Shown here piece by piece: positions 8,037 to 16,887 of a stretch of DNA of 64,000 bases. The notes beneath the pieces are model-generated. The model was not told the origin of the DNA. It saw nothing but the letters and a program-made list of their open reading frames with translations, and ran no database searches. The position numbers were made by a program, and so were the translations under genes. This stretch comes from Fructobacillus apis (GTDB lineage Bacteria > Bacillota > Bacilli > Lactobacillales > Lactobacillaceae): positions 23,704 to 87,703 of the forward strand of contig NZ_JAMWYK010000004.1 in assembly GCF_023893635.1 (NCBI RefSeq), in the 5' to 3' direction. The number at the start of each line of letters is the position of its first letter. The first letter of the stretch is position 1.

Positions 8037-8906
8037 TTATCCCTTAATATCAGCCAAAATCACTTGCTTCATCGCCTGAACCAGCGGGTCCTCGGCCGCT
8101 GACGGATTCGTGACCAGCCCCAAGTGCCGGAAGTAGTGCGTCTCAAATGGGAAGGCCTTCACTTCACCTGACAGTCGCGTCAAGGCCAAGTCCGGAAGGA
8201 TTCCCCATCCAAGGCCCGCCTCGACCATTGCCAGAATCGACTGATCATCAATTGAGTAGTTGATGGCCTGCGGCTTCACCTGGAGTTCATCCAAGGCCGC
8301 CTTCGTATCAGAATCGTAATCGGCCTTCTGCAGGATGAAGTGCTGCTGTTCCAAATCTTCCTGCGTCACCGTTTTACCATTGATTGGCTTAAAATCCGCC
8401 TGCGTAATACACTTGATTTCATCATCCAAGAGGAAGGTCGTATCCAGCTGTTCATTGGCTGGCAGGGCGGAAAAGCCAATATCGATTCGGCCCAGTGCCA
8501 CGCCTTCTTCAATCTCCTTGAAGGAACCCTGGAACACCGTGATACTGACGTTCGGATAAGCCTTCTTAAAGCGCTGAATAATTGTTGGCAGCCACGCGAT
8601 GCAAACCGAAGAAATCGCCCCAATGCGCAGCTTTCCAGTCGCAAGACCAGCGAGATTTGCCGCTCTGTCGTGAATTTTTCGATCTTCGTTCAGCAATCGC
8701 TCAACCATCGGCAAGATGTCGGCACCCGCCTGGGAAAGAGCCATCTCCGAACGGTTACGGACAAGAAGGGGGAGGCTCAATTCCTTTTCTAAGGAAGCAA
8801 TCGCGTGGGACACGGCCGATGGGGTGATATTCAACTGGTCGGCTGTCTTCTTAAAGGAAGCTGTCTCAGCCACGGTCGCAAAGATTTGATAGGTAAAGGT
8901 TTTCAT
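8037..8906 (-). CDS. LysR-family transcriptional regulator
   Basis: A 289-residue LysR-type regulator: N-terminal winged helix (FATVAETASFKKTADQLNITPSAVSHAI-type, residues 8-35), then a two-lobed effector-binding domain (about 90-285). It is divergent from the amino-acid permease starting at 9025 with a 118 bp shared intergenic region. That is the standard arrangement for LysR proteins controlling the neighbour and themselves. The effector is unknown; an amino acid or precursor carried by the permease is a reasonable inference only. Confidence 0.88.
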   Translation of the reverse strand: MKTFTYQIFATVAETASFKKTADQLNITPSAVSHAIASLEKELSLPLLVRNRSEMALSQAGADILPMVERLLNEDRKIHDRAANLAGLATGKLRIGAISSVCIAWLPTIIQRFKKAYPNVSITVFQGSFKEIEEGVALGRIDIGFSALPANEQLDTTFLLDDEIKCITQADFKPINGKTVTQEDLEQQHFILQKADYDSDTKAALDELQVKPQAINYSIDDQSILAMVEAGLGWGILPDLALTRLSGEVKAFPFETHYFRHLGLVTNPSAAEDPLVQAMKQVILADIKG

Positions 8907-9024
8907 TGGTTCGCCTTTCTGAAAACGAAGATGAATTTTTCTAACTTTAAATTGAAAAGGTTTAGTTTTACTTATTTACAAGCTAAGTATAAACTACAAG
9001 TAAGGATATTTAAAGGAGTATTGT
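8907..9024. promoter_or_regulatory. Divergent regulatory region, lysR / permease
   Basis: The region contains a TATAAA-like -10 near 8986-8991 and related sequences TTACAAG and CTACAAGTAAG about 20 bp apart, possible LysR half-sites. The exact operator cannot be assigned. Confidence 0.4.
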
Positions 9025-10365
9025 ATGGATGAACAACAACAAGGGTTTGCCCGCACGCTTTCACACCGCCACGTGGCGATGATTGCGTTGGGTGGAACCA
9101 TCGGAACCGGTCTCTTCCTTGGAGCGGGTTCTGCCATTCAAAAAGCCGGACCAGCCATCTTGCTGGTCTACATCATTACCGGACTCTTTGTCTTCGCGAT
9201 GATGCGAGCGCTTGGTGAATTACTCGTTTCCGACGATTCCAAGCCCGTCTTCGTTGATTTCATGACCCAATACCTCGGTGAAAAGGCCGGCTTTGTGCTC
9301 GGTTGGACTTACTGGATTGGTTGGATTGTCATCGCCATGACGGAGTTGACGGCCATCGGAACATACATGAAGTTCTGGTTCCCAAGCATGGACACCTGGC
9401 CATTCGAACTTGGTTTCCTGATTGTCTTGTACCTCGTGAACGTCATCGCGGTAAAGGCCTTCGGTGAAGCCGAATTCTGGTTCTCAACCATCAAAATCAT
9501 CGCCATCTGTGCCATGATTGGAACGGGATTGATTTTGGCCCTTGGCCAAGTGCACACGCCGCTCGGTAAGACGGAATTCTCAACGCTCTGGTCACACGGC
9601 TTGATTGCCAACCACGGAAAGACGCTCCTTGCGGCCTTCCAAATGGCTTTCTTCTCCTTCTTGGGAGTTGAATTCGTCGGGGTAACCGCCGCCGAAACAA
9701 AGGATCCATTGCAAACGATTCCGAAGGCCGTGAACTCCATCGTCGTTCGTATCTTGATTTTCTACATCGGTGCCTTGTCCGCCATCATGATTATCCAACC
9801 ATGGACGAACTATGAAGGGGGACGTTCACCATTCGTTCAAGTCTTTGCTGGAATCGGAATTCAATCCGCCGCTGCTTTGATTAACTTCGTCGTGTTGACG
9901 GCCGCTGCTTCTGCCATTAACTCCGCCTTCTTCACGACTGGTCGGATGCTATACTCTTTGGCCGGCCCTAAGTCACGCTTCGGAAAGTTGAACCACAACC
10001 AGATTCCACGTGCTGCGATTAACGTTTCAACGCTCATCGTTGGTCTCTCCGTTGTTGTGAACTATTTCTACCCAACGGACGCCTTTAACTTGATCTCATC
10101 AACGGCTTCCGCCGCCTTCTTGATCATTTACATGGCGTTGATGCTCACGCACATCGTTTACAAGAAGCGTGTGAAGGAAGGGACGGCAACTGCTGCACCA
10201 ACATTTAAGCTGCCTTTTGCACCATTCTCAAACTACCTGACGATTGCCTTCTTGGCCCTTATTTTCGTCTTGATGTTGATTGGTAAGGCAACGATGTTTA
10301 CCACAATCTTAGCCATTGTCTGGCTCCTTGCCTTGACTTTGGTTGCCTATCTCAAAAAGAAGTAA
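9025..10365 (+). CDS. Amino-acid permease, APC superfamily (AAT family)
   Basis: A 446-residue permease with about 12 membrane helices. The first helix motif (MIALGGTIGTGLFLGAG) and the SFLGVEFVGVTAAETKDP stretch are typical of the AAT family (GABA, aromatic, Lys, Ser, Asn, Pro permeases). It imports an amino acid by proton symport across the cytoplasmic membrane. The specific substrate cannot be read. It is divergent from a LysR regulator, and proC lies downstream after a terminator, so proline is one possibility but unproven. RBS AAAGGAG. Confidence 0.87.
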   Translation: MDEQQQGFARTLSHRHVAMIALGGTIGTGLFLGAGSAIQKAGPAILLVYIITGLFVFAMMRALGELLVSDDSKPVFVDFMTQYLGEKAGFVLGWTYWIGWIVIAMTELTAIGTYMKFWFPSMDTWPFELGFLIVLYLVNVIAVKAFGEAEFWFSTIKIIAICAMIGTGLILALGQVHTPLGKTEFSTLWSHGLIANHGKTLLAAFQMAFFSFLGVEFVGVTAAETKDPLQTIPKAVNSIVVRILIFYIGALSAIMIIQPWTNYEGGRSPFVQVFAGIGIQSAAALINFVVLTAAASAINSAFFTTGRMLYSLAGPKSRFGKLNHNQIPRAAINVSTLIVGLSVVVNYFYPTDAFNLISSTASAAFLIIYMALMLTHIVYKKRVKEGTATAAPTFKLPFAPFSNYLTIAFLALIFVLMLIGKATMFTTILAIVWLLALTLVAYLKKK

Positions 10366-10377
10366 AAGCCTCACCCA

Positions 10378-10407
10378 AGTCGAAAGCTGGTCTTTCGGCT
10401 TTTTTCT
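10378..10407 (+). terminator. Terminator of the permease gene
   Basis: GTCGAAAG/CTTTCGGC stem followed by six T. Confidence 0.85.
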
Positions 10408-10437
10408 TATCCTTTTAAAATCGTTATCCCAGGTATC

Positions 10438-10448
10438 TGTGATAAAAT
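10438..10448 (+). promoter_or_regulatory. Extended -10 of proC
   Basis: TGTGATAAAAT: TG-A-TAAAAT, an extended -10, about 30 bp before the start codon. Confidence 0.6.
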
Positions 10449-10480
10449 AGCTACTAGTAAAACACCTTTGGAGAAAGCAT

Positions 10481-11245
10481 ATGCAAGTAGGAATCGTCGG
10501 CCTCGGCCACATGGGAACCGCCCTCGCACAGGGCTTCCGACACGTTGAAGAAGTCTCATTGTTGGCGCTGTCTTCAAACCCAAACAAGGCGTCAGAGTTG
10601 GAAATATCCGTCTTGTCTGATAAGCAGGACTTTGTTTCTGATAAGCTCGATGCGCTGATTTTAACTGTCCCTGCTCGGGTTACGGTCAAGGTGTTGGAGC
10701 AGCTCGTTTCAGCTGGTCTGCCATCAAGCACCATTGTTTTGTCCGCCGCTGCTAACGTTTCAGCAGAAAGCTTGCATGACGTCGCACAAGACAACCCAAT
10801 CTATCCCTTCATCCCAAACATTCCCGCAGCAGTTAATGCCGGAACCACGGCACTCGCTGTGACCGACTATGCAAACGATGAAGCGACAACGGCCGTGCAA
10901 ACGTTATTGGAGAGCGTGGGAGACGTACTTGTTGTACCAGAAGACCAACTCGCCATTGCCGGTACGGTCGGTGGTTGTTCACCGGCCTTCATTGACGTCA
11001 TGATGGACGCCATGGAAGACGCCGCGGTTTCTCAAGGTTTGGACCGACAAAAGGCGGCTGACCTGATTGCCTCCGTTGTGATGGGAACAGCTAAGTTGGC
11101 CAAGACCTCAACATTGTCAACGGGGGACCTTAAGGGGCAAATCACATCACCTGGCGGCACGACCATTAAGGGGGTTTTGGCCCTGGATCAACACGGCTTC
11201 CGCCACGCCATTCACGAAGCTATTTTAAAGGCTTCTGGAAAGTAA
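10481..11245 (+). CDS. proC: Pyrroline-5-carboxylate reductase
   Basis: A 254-residue protein of the P5C reductase family. It has the N-terminal Rossmann motif GIVGLGHMGTALAQG and the C-terminal signature TSPGGTTIKGVLALDQHG. It catalyses the last step of proline synthesis, reducing 1-pyrroline-5-carboxylate with NAD(P)H in the cytoplasm. RBS GGAGAAAG. No proA or proB is nearby, so it may serve ornithine-derived P5C. It is slightly shorter than the common 265-280 residues but all motifs are present. Own promoter; the next gene begins 48 bp downstream. Confidence 0.9.
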   Translation: MQVGIVGLGHMGTALAQGFRHVEEVSLLALSSNPNKASELEISVLSDKQDFVSDKLDALILTVPARVTVKVLEQLVSAGLPSSTIVLSAAANVSAESLHDVAQDNPIYPFIPNIPAAVNAGTTALAVTDYANDEATTAVQTLLESVGDVLVVPEDQLAIAGTVGGCSPAFIDVMMDAMEDAAVSQGLDRQKAADLIASVVMGTAKLAKTSTLSTGDLKGQITSPGGTTIKGVLALDQHGFRHAIHEAILKASGK

Positions 11246-11293
11246 GTTCACTTACCAAAACGCTTATTCAAGTGCTCGAAAGAAAGGATTATC

Positions 11294-11764
11294 ATGCAGT
11301 CATTACCCAAAAACGTCAAAGGAGTCTGGTATCTCTCTGAACTCTTTTCTGGAATCATCATCTTTGCCATCCTTTTTGGACTGACTTGGGCCTTACCACT
11401 CTTTACGACCTGGACCATTCCGGCATGGGGGCTTTCAGTGCTCTACGTTTTGGCGGCAGTGGCTGTTATCTTTGGCTTCGTCATGGTGCACTACCGCTAT
11501 GCCGTATACCGCTATCAAGTGAACGATACGGATGTTGAAATCAAGCGTGGTTTCTTCTTTCGTCGCTTGACGGCGATTCCCATTGACCGCGTGCAAAACG
11601 TGGACTTGGATCAGGGGCCGTTTTTGAAACTCTTTTCATTGCAACAAGTTGTCTTGGTTACTGGAGGAGGGCACCACGCTGTTGAAGCTTTGACTGAAGA
11701 AGATGCCATTGCCTTCAAGAATCAAGTCATGACCTTGGCCAAGGAGGCCCGTCATGAAGCCTAA
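11294..11764 (+). CDS. Bacterial PH-domain membrane protein (YdbS-like)
   Basis: A 156-residue protein with two N-terminal membrane helices (about 17-37 and 48-68), followed by a bacterial PH domain (bPH2, DUF304 type) with YQVNDTDVEIKRGFFFRRLTAIP and DRVQNVDLDQGPF. It overlaps the next gene, a larger PH-domain protein, by 11 bp. The pair matches Bacillus YdbS-YdbT. The function of this pair is poorly known; a cell-envelope role has been suggested for the family. The RBS AGAAAGGAT supports the start. Confidence 0.82.
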   Translation: MQSLPKNVKGVWYLSELFSGIIIFAILFGLTWALPLFTTWTIPAWGLSVLYVLAAVAVIFGFVMVHYRYAVYRYQVNDTDVEIKRGFFFRRLTAIPIDRVQNVDLDQGPFLKLFSLQQVVLVTGGGHHAVEALTEEDAIAFKNQVMTLAKEARHEA

Positions 11765-13271
11765 ACACCTCCATTTCCTGGCCTATTTGGAGCAGCTCTT
11801 CATCGATGGTCGGACCATCTTCTTTGCCATTGTGGGAATCATTGCCTTCTTTCATCTGACTTGGTGGCATTTTTTCATTCTTTTTTTCGGTTGGTTAACC
11901 TTTGAAACCCTCGACTTTTGGAAGCGCCGCTACTGGCTAACAGAACATGAGCTTGTGTTAACCTCTGGAATACTTAGACGTAAGTGGCGCCATTTGCCAT
12001 ACCAAAAGATTCAAAACATTCACCGTTCCCAGTGGTTCTTCTTGAAGCCATTCGCCCTCGAAAAAATCGCGGTTGATTCAGGTGGACAGGGGGGTGAGCG
12101 TTCCAATCAAATCAACTTACCGGTCATTCCTATTTGGGTGACTTGGGTCTTGCAACAAAAGCACCAGGACCCGGACATCGCCTTGTCACCACTTCTCGAA
12201 GTCGTGAGTGAGAAGAGGGCAGCGAAGTCTTCGGACTTTGACCAAGGCTTAGCTCAGAAGAATGGTGATAAGACCTTGCGGACAAAGCGAGTAGAAGACG
12301 ATGCTGACGAACGTTACGAAACTAGTATTAAGGATTTGTTCTTCTACGCCTTGACCGCTCCGGAAGTACTCTTGCAGTTCGCCATTGTTTTCGGTTTTTT
12401 GGGTCACTTGGATGATCAGTTCCACTTCTTCCGTCGCCTGAGCGATGAAGTCTTGGCTCAAAGCTTACTCATCATCGGGGCTGCCTTTGTTGCTTTTTTC
12501 TTTATCCTCTTCGTCTTTAACATTATTAAAACGATTGTCCTGTATTATGGCTTCTCCTTAACGAAGCGAGATGGACATTTGAAGATTCAACGCGGACTCT
12601 TTGAGGTTCGTCAACTGACCTTCGCGGAGGCGCGCATCCAATCCGTTCAAGTTGAACAAAACATCTGGCGTTACCTGCTCGGATTGGCCACGATTCGCCT
12701 TCGTCTGATCACGGACAAGAGCGGCGACGATGAAGTGAATCGTAAGTTGCCAACACTCTTACCGCTCATTCGAGTGAAACGAGCAACTAGAATCTTACAT
12801 CGTTTTCTACCAGGTCTTGTGCCTGAAGAAAACGTGACGATTAAGCCCGACTCCCTCTATCCCGCCTGGGCGATGGCCCGGAATGCGGTTTGCTGGTTAG
12901 TTGTCATTTCGGGCATCGGCTTGTCCTTCTGGTTGAAAACCTACACAGTAGTCATCGCCATCTTTTTGATCGTGATTGGTGGCTTTGCCGGCTTCTTTAA
13001 GGGGAGTGTTACTGGCGCGACCATTGTGAAAGAAGGGGAGGTCTTGGTTCTTCAGTCCGCCCGTCTGTTCACAAAGAAGACCGTTTATCTTCGCTGGGCA
13101 AACATTCAGTCCATGACGGTTTCACAGTCCGTTTGGATGGCTTTCTTTAAGAAGCGTGCGCACTTAGAAGTGGTGGTGCGAACAGACGATGCGTCAACGG
13201 AAATCAAGACGCGCTACCTGCCGTTACCAGAAGCAAAAGCGGTATACGCGGCTTACCAAAAAGCCTATTAA
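11754..13271 (+). CDS. Bacterial PH-domain membrane protein (YdbT-like)
   Basis: A 505-residue protein with three membrane-helix pairs (near residues 20-50, 205-265 and 385-420). Each is followed by a PH-type (bPH2) segment: LTEHELVLTSGILRRKW, LTKRDGHLKIQRGLFEV and KEGEVLVLQSARLFTKK. This triple repeat is characteristic of YdbT. A polar linker (about 145-195) separates the first and second units. Translationally coupled to the YdbS-like gene, with which it probably forms a membrane complex. No enzymatic motif is seen. A terminator follows at 13311-13346. Confidence 0.82.
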   Translation: MKPKHLHFLAYLEQLFIDGRTIFFAIVGIIAFFHLTWWHFFILFFGWLTFETLDFWKRRYWLTEHELVLTSGILRRKWRHLPYQKIQNIHRSQWFFLKPFALEKIAVDSGGQGGERSNQINLPVIPIWVTWVLQQKHQDPDIALSPLLEVVSEKRAAKSSDFDQGLAQKNGDKTLRTKRVEDDADERYETSIKDLFFYALTAPEVLLQFAIVFGFLGHLDDQFHFFRRLSDEVLAQSLLIIGAAFVAFFFILFVFNIIKTIVLYYGFSLTKRDGHLKIQRGLFEVRQLTFAEARIQSVQVEQNIWRYLLGLATIRLRLITDKSGDDEVNRKLPTLLPLIRVKRATRILHRFLPGLVPEENVTIKPDSLYPAWAMARNAVCWLVVISGIGLSFWLKTYTVVIAIFLIVIGGFAGFFKGSVTGATIVKEGEVLVLQSARLFTKKTVYLRWANIQSMTVSQSVWMAFFKKRAHLEVVVRTDDASTEIKTRYLPLPEAKAVYAAYQKAY

Positions 13272-13310
13272 AAATAGGGCTCTCGGCGAAAAATTAAAAA
13301 ATATTTTTTG

Positions 13311-13346
13311 AAAAAAGGCAGTCAAATTTTCTTGACTGTCTTTTTC
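13311..13346 (+). terminator. Terminator of the PH-domain operon
   Basis: GGCAGTCAA/TTGACTGTC stem, A-run before and T-run after. Confidence 0.9.
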
Positions 13347-13624
13347 TTAATTTTTAAAAAAATTGATAAAAAAGTTCTTTTATTAACCGTTTTCATTAAA
13401 AAAATCAAAAAGAATGTTGATATTTATAAAATGAAAGCCGTTACATTGTCTATTTTCACTTCGAAAAATTTGAAATGCAATTGACAGTTTCACAAAGATT
13501 AATTAAACTTTAAATATAGCAGATCGGAATGAAAGGTTTCGCTGCAACACTGAATCCAACGTTTTGAGGTGAAAGGCCAAAGAACCACGGTTTCACACTA
13601 TTTTATAGATACGAGGATTACAGT
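13347..13624 (+). promoter_or_regulatory. AT-rich promoter/leader region of the organophosphate transporter with a cre-like site
   Basis: At 13432-13445 the sequence TGAAAGCCGTTACA matches the catabolite-responsive element consensus (TGWAANCGNTNWCA) at all but one position. The leader further down carries GTGAAA...TTTCAC inverted halves (about 13570-13598). No ORF of note occurs here. Confidence 0.5.
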
Positions 13625-14968
13625 ATGTTTTCATTCAACAAGAAGGCGCAAGTAGCGCCTGTTGCAGAAGACAAGGTTGCCGGCGTTTACAAGCGTCGTC
13701 AATTGGGAGTCTTGATTGCAACGTCATTCTCATACATCGGTTACTACATCATCCGTCTGGTTTTCACCACGGAACAGGTATCGATTATGAAGAACTACGG
13801 ATTTGACATTGGTCAAATCGGTTTGATCTTATCAACCTTCGGTGTTGGTTACGGAATCGCCAAGCTCTTCATGGGAGCCTTGGCCGACAAGTCCAACGCC
13901 CGTTGGTTCTTGGCAGGTGGTTTGTACCTCTCAGCATTCTTTAACTTGCTGATTGGATTTACGCAAAACTTCTTTGTCATCTTGTTCTTGATGCTCTTCA
14001 TTGCCATCACACAGTCAATGGGTGCACCTGCTTGTCAGCGTCAAATTTCCATCTGGTTCTCAAAGAAGACCCGTGGAACGGCCTACTCAATCTGGTCATC
14101 AGCCCACAACGCTGGAGCGTTCTTCTGTGTCTTGTCAATCGAATTGGCAACGTTCTTGTTCGGTGGTTCATTGACGATGGTCTTCGTAACGGCTTCCGTT
14201 ATCTCCATCATCTTGGCTACTTTGATGTTCTTCATCAACACGGACAAGCCTGAAACAGTTGGTTTGCCTGACATCGGAACTTACTCAGGTTATGTTGAAG
14301 TTGATGCCAAGGGAGAAAAGACGAACAAGGCAACGACTGACATGTCAATCTGGAAGATTTTGGTTAACAGCATCTTGTTGAACAAGGTTGTTTGGTTGGT
14401 TACGTTGACGTCAATGTCTTTCTACATTGTTCGTTACGGTGTCATGTCATGGATTCCTTCATACTTGCCTACTAAGGGCTTCTCAGTTACTTGGGCCAAG
14501 TGGTTGGTTGGTATCTTTGAAGTGACTGCCGTTCCTGGTGTTATCATCTTGGGTATGGTTTCTGACTTCTTGGACGGACGTCGCGCGATGATCTGTTTGA
14601 TTTCTGCCCTCGGAACGTTGGGCTGCTTGACGGTCTACTTCACGACTGGTAACCACATCGCTTTGCTGATTGCCTTGTTTGCAATGGGAACGTTGATTTA
14701 CGCACCAATTACTTTGGTTGGTTTGATGATTAACGAAGCGGTTCCAAACTACGCCGTTGGGTTGTCATCCGGATTCATGGGATTCTTCCAGTACATCTTC
14801 GGTGAAACGATTGCCACTGCCGTTATCGGTACGTTGGTTCGTTCATATGGTTGGAGCATGGCTTCAAACGTGATTTACGGGGCAACGATCTTTGCCATTA
14901 TCTTGCTTATCATCTTGGTCTTCGAAGAAAAGAAGATCCGCGCGATGGAAGCATCTGTGAACCACTAA
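13625..14968 (+). CDS. Organophosphate:phosphate antiporter (UhpT/GlpT-like MFS)
   Basis: A 447-residue major facilitator with 12 predicted helices. N-terminal YKRRQLGVLIATSFSYIGYYIIR, the GVGYGIAKLFMGALADK loop between helices 2 and 3, and TRGTAYSIWSSAHNAGAF are typical of the OPA family that exchanges phosphate for hexose-6-phosphate or glycerol-3-phosphate. SWIPSYLPTKGFS in the second half also fits. The exact sugar phosphate is not resolved. Codon use is very biased (tca, ttg, aac), suggesting high expression. A near-consensus cre site upstream suggests CcpA control. RBS TACGAGGATTACAGT. Confidence 0.85.
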   Translation: MFSFNKKAQVAPVAEDKVAGVYKRRQLGVLIATSFSYIGYYIIRLVFTTEQVSIMKNYGFDIGQIGLILSTFGVGYGIAKLFMGALADKSNARWFLAGGLYLSAFFNLLIGFTQNFFVILFLMLFIAITQSMGAPACQRQISIWFSKKTRGTAYSIWSSAHNAGAFFCVLSIELATFLFGGSLTMVFVTASVISIILATLMFFINTDKPETVGLPDIGTYSGYVEVDAKGEKTNKATTDMSIWKILVNSILLNKVVWLVTLTSMSFYIVRYGVMSWIPSYLPTKGFSVTWAKWLVGIFEVTAVPGVIILGMVSDFLDGRRAMICLISALGTLGCLTVYFTTGNHIALLIALFAMGTLIYAPITLVGLMINEAVPNYAVGLSSGFMGFFQYIFGETIATAVIGTLVRSYGWSMASNVIYGATIFAIILLIILVFEEKKIRAMEASVNH

Positions 14969-14980
14969 AAGGCTAGTAAA

Positions 14981-15016
14981 AAGTCGCTCGAGTGAAAGGC
15001 TCGGCGGCTTTTTTTG
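14981..15016 (+). terminator. Terminator of the organophosphate antiporter gene
   Basis: GTCGCTCGAG/CTCGGCGGC stem with wobble, then seven T. Confidence 0.8.
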
Positions 15017-15043
15017 TTGCCTAAAAATGAAAAGTGGTCAAAT

Positions 15044-15074
15044 AAAAAAGGCGTCTCGAATGAGACGTCTTTTT
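15044..15074. terminator. Terminator (mainly for the minus-strand GNAT operon)
   Basis: AAAAAAGGCGTCTC gaat GAGACGTCTTTTT, symmetric A and T runs. Confidence 0.88.
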
Positions 15075-15606
15075 AATCTTCCGTGAGACCGTCCGTCCAC
15101 TTAACCAGCATTATGGTGCCGTCAGGTGTCAAAGGGTCATTCGAAGGGTTGTGTTCGTTGAAAACCTGCGTTCCTCGAAAGCCACAGCGATTAATGAAGA
15201 AGTTGAGTAAGGGTTCGTCGAATTCGTGAACAAGGCTAGTCCAGCAGTCATAATCGGGATAGGACTGGAGAACGTAGTCAATTACTTGCTTTCCAATGCC
15301 ACGTCCTTGGTATTGGCTTTTGACGTAAAAGAAAACGATGTGGGCAAAGCGATGGTTGCCTTGCGGGTGAAAGAGGATACTAGCCACCATTTCACCGTTT
15401 AACACGACTTTGATGGCGACGGCTTCCGGATAATAATAAGCCTGTAAGATGTTCTCGTTACTTGGCAAATCGTCTTCGTCAAAGGAGGGGTGTTCTTTTC
15501 GCTTAATAGCAGAATAACGCATGGCGTCGTACATGTCCCACTTAAAGTCATTGAGATCATCTTCCGTTAGAAAAGAGAGCAGTAGTTTATCTTTTTCTTC
15601 TGACAT
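15073..15606 (-). CDS. GNAT-family N-acetyltransferase
   Basis: A 177-residue acetyltransferase with the acetyl-CoA binding motif QYQGRGIGKQVIDY (about residue 105) and the GNAT C-terminal FFINRCGFRG segment. It transfers an acetyl group from acetyl-CoA to an unknown amine. The start at 15606 is preferred over the ATG 18 bp upstream because AAGAAAGG sits at proper distance. It is the distal gene of a minus-strand pair; the upstream GNAT (15656-16177) shares the FINRxGF...NERHPEDD/NEHNPSND tail, so the two are probably ancient tandem duplicates. Confidence 0.82.
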   Translation of the reverse strand: MSEEKDKLLLSFLTEDDLNDFKWDMYDAMRYSAIKRKEHPSFDEDDLPSNENILQAYYYPEAVAIKVVLNGEMVASILFHPQGNHRFAHIVFFYVKSQYQGRGIGKQVIDYVLQSYPDYDCWTSLVHEFDEPLLNFFINRCGFRGTQVFNEHNPSNDPLTPDGTIMLVKWTDGLTED

Positions 15607-15655
15607 AGTTACCTTTCTTGTCATCGTTGATTAGGAGAAGGATTTATTAAAGCTT

Positions 15656-16177
15656 TTACGGCTTTTTCTTTTGGATGATGAACTTTCCTGCGTTGGGTAA
15701 CTGCTTATCATCTTCAGGGTGACGCTCATTCATAAATTCGCTGATCTCAAAGCCTAAGCGGTTGATGAATAAGTTCATGCTTGCGCTATCACCTGGAACT
15801 AGCCCATATTCCCAAGTCTTAATGTCATCGAGTTGTTGATCTAACTGAAGGAAGAAACGTGTCATCAAGCCTTGTTCCTGATAGGCCGGAACCGTAAAGA
15901 TTTCGTTCACGTAAGCCTTGGAGGAACCTTCATCCTGTCGAAAGGAGATACCAGCAATGATGGCCCCGTTTTGAAGGGCGACAAATGATCTTTCGATGTC
16001 GGACTTTAAGATGATGTTGAGGTATTCGTCTTCCGGCATCAGTAGGTCAACGGGAAAATCTTCGCCGTAACGATTGGGCAGACCATGTCGGTAGGCCGCC
16101 TTTAAGCTGCTTTTGTACACCACGAGATCGGCTTTTGCTAAAGGCGCAATCTGAAAGTCCGTGTTTAGCTGTGTCAT
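15656..16177 (-). CDS. GNAT-family N-acetyltransferase
   Basis: A 173-residue GNAT protein. Beta-strand and acetyl-CoA loop VNEIFTVPAYQEQGLMTRFFLQ (central) is a degenerate version of the usual Q/RxxGxG/A motif: QEQGLM lacks the second glycine. The SASMNLFINRLGFEISEFMN end is typical. Adjacent to its paralogue at 15073 with 49 bp between them; both are on the minus strand with a MarR gene upstream. The substrate is unknown. Confidence 0.75.
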   Translation of the reverse strand: MTQLNTDFQIAPLAKADLVVYKSSLKAAYRHGLPNRYGEDFPVDLLMPEDEYLNIILKSDIERSFVALQNGAIIAGISFRQDEGSSKAYVNEIFTVPAYQEQGLMTRFFLQLDQQLDDIKTWEYGLVPGDSASMNLFINRLGFEISEFMNERHPEDDKQLPNAGKFIIQKKKP

Positions 16178-16226
16178 GGGACATCCCTTCGTGTTCTTAT
16201 TGGTCTGTCAAAGTCAAAGACGACCC

Positions 16227-16670
16227 TTAAATCTTTGTCTTGAAGGATTGAATTAAATCCTGTCGATTTGGGTTCTGATCCTTCCAGTAGTCCTTGTCAA
16301 AGTCAGCCATGACCACCAGGGCCTTCTCCAAGTTGTCCTGGCCGTGCTGGGTGAGGCGAATGGCCTTTGAGCGCGGATTCTTCTTACCAGGGAAACGGTC
16401 CAAAAAGTCTTCCCGGGCGAGCTTCGTGATGATGGCAGAGGCCGTCATGGGGTCGATGTCTGCCGCCTTTGCAACCATGGCCTGTGTCACTTCGTCGTTT
16501 TCCATGCTCAACGCTTCAACCGTTGAGAGAACCTGCACCTGTGGGTGTGTCAAATCAAGTCGGCGAAGCTGACTTTTGGTCTGACGGAACCAGTCCGTGT
16601 AGAGGGCAAAGAAGGCCTGGGACGTTGAACGTTGATAATCGCTAATTAATTCTTCATGAGATTTTGTCAT
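16227..16670 (-). CDS. MarR-family transcriptional regulator
   Basis: A 147-residue MarR protein. Winged-helix region: QAMVAKAADIDPMTASAIITKLAREDFLDRFPGKKNPRSKAIRLTQHG (recognition helix and beta wing). It is divergent from the tautomerase gene at 16888. A palindrome AAGTATACTT (16694-16703) lies in its own promoter region and is a plausible autoregulatory operator. MarR proteins usually sense small phenolics or oxidants; the ligand here is unknown. The two GNAT genes follow 50 bp downstream and may be co-transcribed. Confidence 0.85.
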   Translation of the reverse strand: MTKSHEELISDYQRSTSQAFFALYTDWFRQTKSQLRRLDLTHPQVQVLSTVEALSMENDEVTQAMVAKAADIDPMTASAIITKLAREDFLDRFPGKKNPRSKAIRLTQHGQDNLEKALVVMADFDKDYWKDQNPNRQDLIQSFKTKI

Positions 16671-16693
16671 TGTGACCCTCTGTTGTGTTTGGT

Positions 16694-16709
16694 AAGTATA
16701 CTTATAATA
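16694..16709. promoter_or_regulatory. Candidate MarR operator/promoter
   Basis: Perfect 10 bp palindrome AAGTATACTT overlapping a minus-strand TATACT -10; adjacent TATAAT on the plus strand at 16704-16709. Confidence 0.45.
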
Positions 16710-16845
16710 TAGGGGATAAAAGCGTCTGGTTCAAGAGCTGAAAAGAAAATTTCCCCTCTTTTTGACGCCCTTTTTTAACGCGCTTTTTCTTATGTCAAAA
16801 ACGGTCCTGACTTTTTAAATAAATCACGCTGATGAAGCAGAATTG

Positions 16846-16854
16846 TGCTAAGCT
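16846..16854 (+). promoter_or_regulatory. Extended -10 of the tautomerase gene
   Basis: TGC-TAAGCT (TGTGCTAAGCT context); weak -35. Same motif as in front of hup. Confidence 0.55.
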
Positions 16855-16887
16855 AGGTTTATTCGTTTCAATTAAAAGGAGTCTATT

